DNA from: Trueperaceae bacterium
GTDB lineage: Bacteria; Deinococcota; Deinococci; Deinococcales; Trueperaceae
NCBI GenBank assembly: GCA_007130445.1
Contig: SLSM01000211.1
Span: 1 to 8,241, forward strand
Direction: 5' to 3'
DNA length: 8,241 bases
A program made the translations under genes and the position numbers. The notes below the pieces were generated by a model. It saw only the letters and a list, made by a program, of their open reading frames with translations. It searched no databases and had not been told where the DNA came from. How positions within the stretch are numbered: position 1 is the stretch's first letter; each line of letters starts with the position of its first letter. Positions 5,797 through 8,241 of this stretch are shown here, piece after piece.

Positions 5797-7629
5797 TCAG
5801 TCGCGCACGTACAGCACGTCGATGAAGTTGACGACCTGGCCGAGGAAGCCGTTCTGGCTGCCCTCGAACGAGCTGACCGGGTCGGCGAGCTGGTCCTGGG
5901 TGTTGCCCAGACGCTCCGAGCGGGCGAAGTTGAGGCCCTGCGTGTAGAGGTACACCAGCGGCAGGTTGGCACCAGCGATCTGCTGGAACTCGAAGTAGAG
6001 CGCCTGGCGCTCGGCCTCGTCGAAGGTCCCCAACGCTTCGGTCACGAGCTCCGCCAGGCGGACCTCGTAGTCCTCGAGGCGCTCGGGCGCTCCGGCCGGC
6101 GGCTGGGCCAGGTTCCAGATGCGGGCGGTGCCGTCGAGGTTGTAGAGGTTGCGCCGGGTGGGCGGATCGGCCTGGCCGCCGAAGTTGGTGAACAACCAGT
6201 CGAAGCCACGGTTGCCGTCGGCATCGAAGTTGCGCGTGGCGGGGTTGATCACCGAGCCGGTGTCGACGACGTTCACGACCACCTCGAGGCCGGCGGCGCG
6301 CATGTCCTCGGTCACGATCTGGCCGGCGACGCGCTGCACGGGCTCGGAGGCGTTGGCCAGGATCACGAAGCTGATGGTGCGGCCCTCGCCGTCGACCAGC
6401 AGGCCGTCGGCGTTGCGGCTGGTGAAGCCGAGGTCGGCCAGCAGTTCGGCAGCGGCCTCGGGATCGTAGGAGAACTTGGTCTCGCCCTCGACGAAGGCGC
6501 TCTCGTCGTAGAAGCGCGTGTTGCCCGAGCTGAAGGGGCCGTACAGCGGGGTGGCGAGGCCGCCGAGCGCGAGCTCGATGATGCCTTCGCGGTCGATCAG
6601 GTGGCTGAGCGCACGGCGGAAGCGCACGTCACGGAAGAGCTCGGTCTTGAACGGATCGGTGTTCTGGTAGTTCGGGTGCACCGTCGAGGTCACGCCCGAG
6701 GGGGCGATGTTGGCGAGCAGCACCGCGTCGATGCGGTTGGCCTCGATCGCGTCCTGGATGGAGAGCACTTCGTCGATCAACTGCGCGCGGTAGAGGTCGG
6801 TCTCCCCGGCCAGGAAGGCGTTCAGCGTGGCGTTGGGGTCGGCCGCGCCCTGGAACACGAAGCGCTCCAAGTAGGGCAGCTGGGTGCCGAACTCGTCCTG
6901 GACGAAGTAGTTCGGGTTGCGCTCGAGCACCAGCTCCTCGTTGATGCGGAACTCGCGCACCATGAACGGGCCACCCGAGACGAGCTCGCCGGGGGGCGTG
7001 TTCACGTTCCACAGCTCGAGCACGGCCGCGGCGCCGCCCTCGTCGAAGACGGGCCCGAAGACGTGCGCGGGCATGATCGGCCAGTTGGCCAGGTCGAGCG
7101 CGGCCGCATCGACGAAGGGCAACACCTGACGCACGGTGCGCTCGTCGATCCGTTCCCACACGACCGGCTGACCGGCCAGGTTGAACGAGCTCACGTTGCG
7201 CGAGTTGACCTCGGGCGTGGCGTGGATCTCGACGCTCTTGATCACGTCATCGGCCGTGATCGGGGTGCCGTCGGACCAGAGCACGCCCTCACGCAGCGTG
7301 TAGGTGATCGCGGTGCCGTCGTCGGCGATGTCGAAGTCGAGGCAGAGATAGCACTCGTACTCGAGCGTGGCGCCGTTGAAGACGACCAACGCCGGCAGGA
7401 GGACGTTGATGCGGAACGCGTCCGAGAGGATGCGCGCGGTCAACGGGTTGAAGGTGTTCGGCAGATCGACGGTCGAGAAGGTGACCGTGCCGCCGCGCTG
7501 TGCCTCGGGGTTGGCGCCGCCGAAGCGCTCGCTCCGCACCAGCGGCTGCGCCACGGCGCTGGCCACCAGGGTGAGGACCACGAGCGCGGCGAGTAGGCGC
7601 CGCAGTGGGGTCGAGAAGGGGTTGGTCAT
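5797..7629 (-). CDS. ABC transporter solute-binding protein, family 5 (peptide/nickel/opine type)
   Basis: A complete 610-residue secreted binding protein, slightly long for the family. Residues 1-27 are a Sec signal peptide: RR at 10-11, hydrophobic core 12-24, and AVA before Q28. There is no lipobox Cys, so it is not a lipoprotein. Family blocks are RGGTVTFSTVDLPNTFNPL (45-63), LREGVLWSDGTPITADDV (112-129), SGGPFMV (218-224) in place of the usual GTGPY, and RRALSHLIDREGI in the second lobe. C93 and C96 make a CxxC where most relatives have a short strand without Cys. The ATG at 7629 follows GGAGG with only four bases between, and is chosen because the signal peptide starts there. It is the first gene before the amidohydrolase and permeases, separated from them by the hairpin, and is probably their dedicated binding protein. 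The ligand is unknown. Confidence 0.95.
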   Translation of the reverse strand: MTNPFSTPLRRLLAALVVLTLVASAVAQPLVRSERFGGANPEAQRGGTVTFSTVDLPNTFNPLTARILSDAFRINVLLPALVVFNGATLEYECYLCLDFDIADDGTAITYTLREGVLWSDGTPITADDVIKSVEIHATPEVNSRNVSSFNLAGQPVVWERIDERTVRQVLPFVDAAALDLANWPIMPAHVFGPVFDEGGAAAVLELWNVNTPPGELVSGGPFMVREFRINEELVLERNPNYFVQDEFGTQLPYLERFVFQGAADPNATLNAFLAGETDLYRAQLIDEVLSIQDAIEANRIDAVLLANIAPSGVTSTVHPNYQNTDPFKTELFRDVRFRRALSHLIDREGIIELALGGLATPLYGPFSSGNTRFYDESAFVEGETKFSYDPEAAAELLADLGFTSRNADGLLVDGEGRTISFVILANASEPVQRVAGQIVTEDMRAAGLEVVVNVVDTGSVINPATRNFDADGNRGFDWLFTNFGGQADPPTRRNLYNLDGTARIWNLAQPPAGAPERLEDYEVRLAELVTEALGTFDEAERQALYFEFQQIAGANLPLVYLYTQGLNFARSERLGNTQDQLADPVSSFEGSQNGFLGQVVNFIDVLYVRD

Positions 7630-7633
7630 CGTG

Positions 7634-7638
7634 CCTCC
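7634..7638 (-). promoter_or_regulatory. Closely spaced ribosome binding site of the binding-protein gene
   Basis: GGAGG lies only four bases before the ATG at 7629, shorter than the seven to eight bases seen for its neighbours. An out-of-frame ATG in CCATGG overlaps its upstream edge. The signal peptide beginning at this ATG still makes the start likely. Confidence 0.6.
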
Positions 7639-7642
7639 ATGG

Positions 7643-7672
7643 TCGTTCGGGTGTGCACGGACGGTCGAACGA
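7643..7672. promoter_or_regulatory. Inverted repeat TCGTTCG / CGAACGA in the binding-protein leader
   Basis: Perfect 7-bp arms (7643-7649 and 7666-7672) are separated by 16 bases that contain the palindrome GTGCAC (7653-7658). The block lies immediately upstream of the ribosome binding site. It could be an operator or a leader RNA stem. Confidence 0.3.
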
Positions 7673-7694
7673 TCGCCCACGGGGGCCGTGCCGT

Positions 7695-7731
7695 CACCCC
7701 GTGATCGGAAGAATGTACGCGAACACGGGTG
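7695..7731 (-). promoter_or_regulatory. Candidate promoter region of the binding-protein gene
   Basis: A TACATT hexamer on the minus strand (7712-7717) could be a -10. The only -35-like hexamer, TTGCAC (7739-7744), is 21 bases away, which is too far for a standard housekeeping promoter. The hexamer is flanked by an imperfect inverted repeat, CACCCCGTG (7695-7703) and CACGGGTG (7724-7731), one base different in length. This is the only gap before the binding-protein operon, so a promoter is expected in it. Confidence 0.25.
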
Positions 7732-7755
7732 CGTGATGGTGCAACCCCACTCACG
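7732..7755 (-). terminator. Small hairpin after the SDR gene
   Basis: On the minus strand CGTGA-G-TGG pairs with CCA-TCACG around a 7-base loop, an 8-bp stem with one bulged G, starting 24 bases after the SDR stop. No T run follows. Upstream of it a direct repeat GGTCGG occurs at 7755-7760 and 7766-7771. A weak terminator or nothing at all are both possible. Confidence 0.25.
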
Positions 7756-7779
7756 GTCGGTTCATGGTCGGCCCACGCG

Positions 7780-8241
7780 TCAGCTCGTCCGGTCGACGCG
7801 TTGCAAGACCTCGTACGTGCTCACGTTCCAGCCGCGCTCACGCACCAGGGCGCCGAGCCCGTGCAGGTCGAAGCGTCGCCCGTTCAGTCGCGTGTCGACC
7901 TGGCCTCCGAGCCAGCCGAAGGCCTCGGCCACGTCGAGGTCGTCGGCGTAGCGCGCACGCGCTTCGTCGGGCAGCGCCAGGAACTGAGCCTCGGTCATCG
8001 AGGTCGGCTTGCTCGGCGCCCCCGGTGTGGTGAGCGTGACGGCGACCCCGTGCTCGAGCGCCTCGAGCGCGATCGACTTCGTCAACCCCTCGAGCGCGTA
8101 CTTCGTGGCGCAGTACGCGGTCTCGAGGATGAACGGCCTGACGCCGGCGCCGGACGACACGTTGCTGATGACGCCGCGGCCGCGCTCGACCATCGCCGGG
8201 TAGCAGCGCCAGGCGAGCTGGTAGGCGGCGTGGAGGTTGAC
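7780..8241 (-). CDS. Short-chain dehydrogenase/reductase (SDR), C-terminal part
   Basis: The N-terminal Rossmann half lies beyond the right edge; 153 residues are visible up to the TGA at 7780-7782. Counting from the edge, the catalytic residues of classical SDRs are present. S30 is in NVSSG, and Y43 and K47 are in YCATK, with the usual 13-residue Ser-Tyr spacing. The following helix reads ALEGLTKSIALEAL, then the TTPGAP turn where cofactor-dependent members carry a PG motif. The C-terminus, NGRRFDLHGLGALV and onward, is an extended tail with no membrane segment. It is probably an NAD(P)-dependent oxidoreductase of the cytoplasm, substrate not predictable. It runs on the same strand as the transporter operon but is 150 bases upstream of it, so shared transcription is uncertain. 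The start is outside the window, so full length and cofactor preference cannot be judged. Confidence 0.93.
   Translation of the reverse strand, partial: VNLHAAYQLAWRCYPAMVERGRGVISNVSSGAGVRPFILETAYCATKYALEGLTKSIALEALEHGVAVTLTTPGAPSKPTSMTEAQFLALPDEARARYADDLDVAEAFGWLGGQVDTRLNGRRFDLHGLGALVRERGWNVSTYEVLQRVDRTS

Noticed and set aside
4342..7596. A 1084-codon open frame on the plus strand spanning the amidohydrolase, the hairpin and the binding-protein gene
   Set aside because: It is antisense to two clearly recognisable genes, has a biased His/Asp/Arg/Val-rich composition typical of high-GC reverse frames, shows no domain, and has no sign of its own ribosome site.
7712..7744. TTGCAC and TACATT as a standard promoter pair
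   Set aside because: The spacer is 21 bases, outside the usual 16-18. Only the -10-like hexamer is kept, as a low-confidence candidate.

Overview
The window is a GC-rich stretch of bacterial chromosome in which every gene I can support lies on the minus strand, so it reads right to left. It looks like a catabolic and uptake locus for a peptide-like or amide-type solute. The host cannot be fixed from this sequence. The high GC, the AxA-Q signal-peptide ends of both binding proteins, and the style of the permeases (a long periplasmic insertion in the DppC-like subunit) remind me of Deinococcota (Trueperaceae-like) or Chloroflexota. That is an impression, not a measurement. I see no mobile element, CRISPR array, rRNA or tRNA, and no gene-free stretch longer than 300 bases.

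Layout in transcription order. At the right edge is the C-terminal part of a short-chain dehydrogenase/reductase (7780-8241). A 150-base leader follows, then a complete family 5 solute-binding lipid-free secreted protein (5797-7629). Next comes a 192-base gap holding a strong 14-bp hairpin and repeated CGGTACCG palindromes. After the gap are a cytoplasmic amidohydrolase of the imidazolonepropionase/dipeptidase-like group (4372-5604), a DppB-like permease (3285-4343), a DppC-like permease (2044-3285, overlapping the previous stop by one base), and a Rid (YjgF/YER057c) family protein (1623-2027, 16 bases behind the permease). A GntR/FCD regulator follows after a 127-base gap (767-1495). Last is the start of a second, different family 5 binding protein (1-620), which runs off the left edge.

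Working model (inference). The secreted binding protein delivers a small amide or peptide to the DppB/DppC-type channel, the amidohydrolase cleaves it in the cytoplasm, and the Rid protein and perhaps the SDR process or detoxify products. The GntR/FCD protein would sense a carboxylated metabolite. No ABC ATPase gene lies in the window, so the transporter must borrow one or have it encoded outside.

The most interesting non-coding signal is an identical 11-mer (CCGCACGGTGC on the coding strand). It sits in the leaders of both the regulator and the amidohydrolase, 22 bases after a weak -10-like hexamer in each case. In the regulator leader it lies inside a 26-bp dyad. It is a candidate operator shared by the regulator gene and the catabolic operon.
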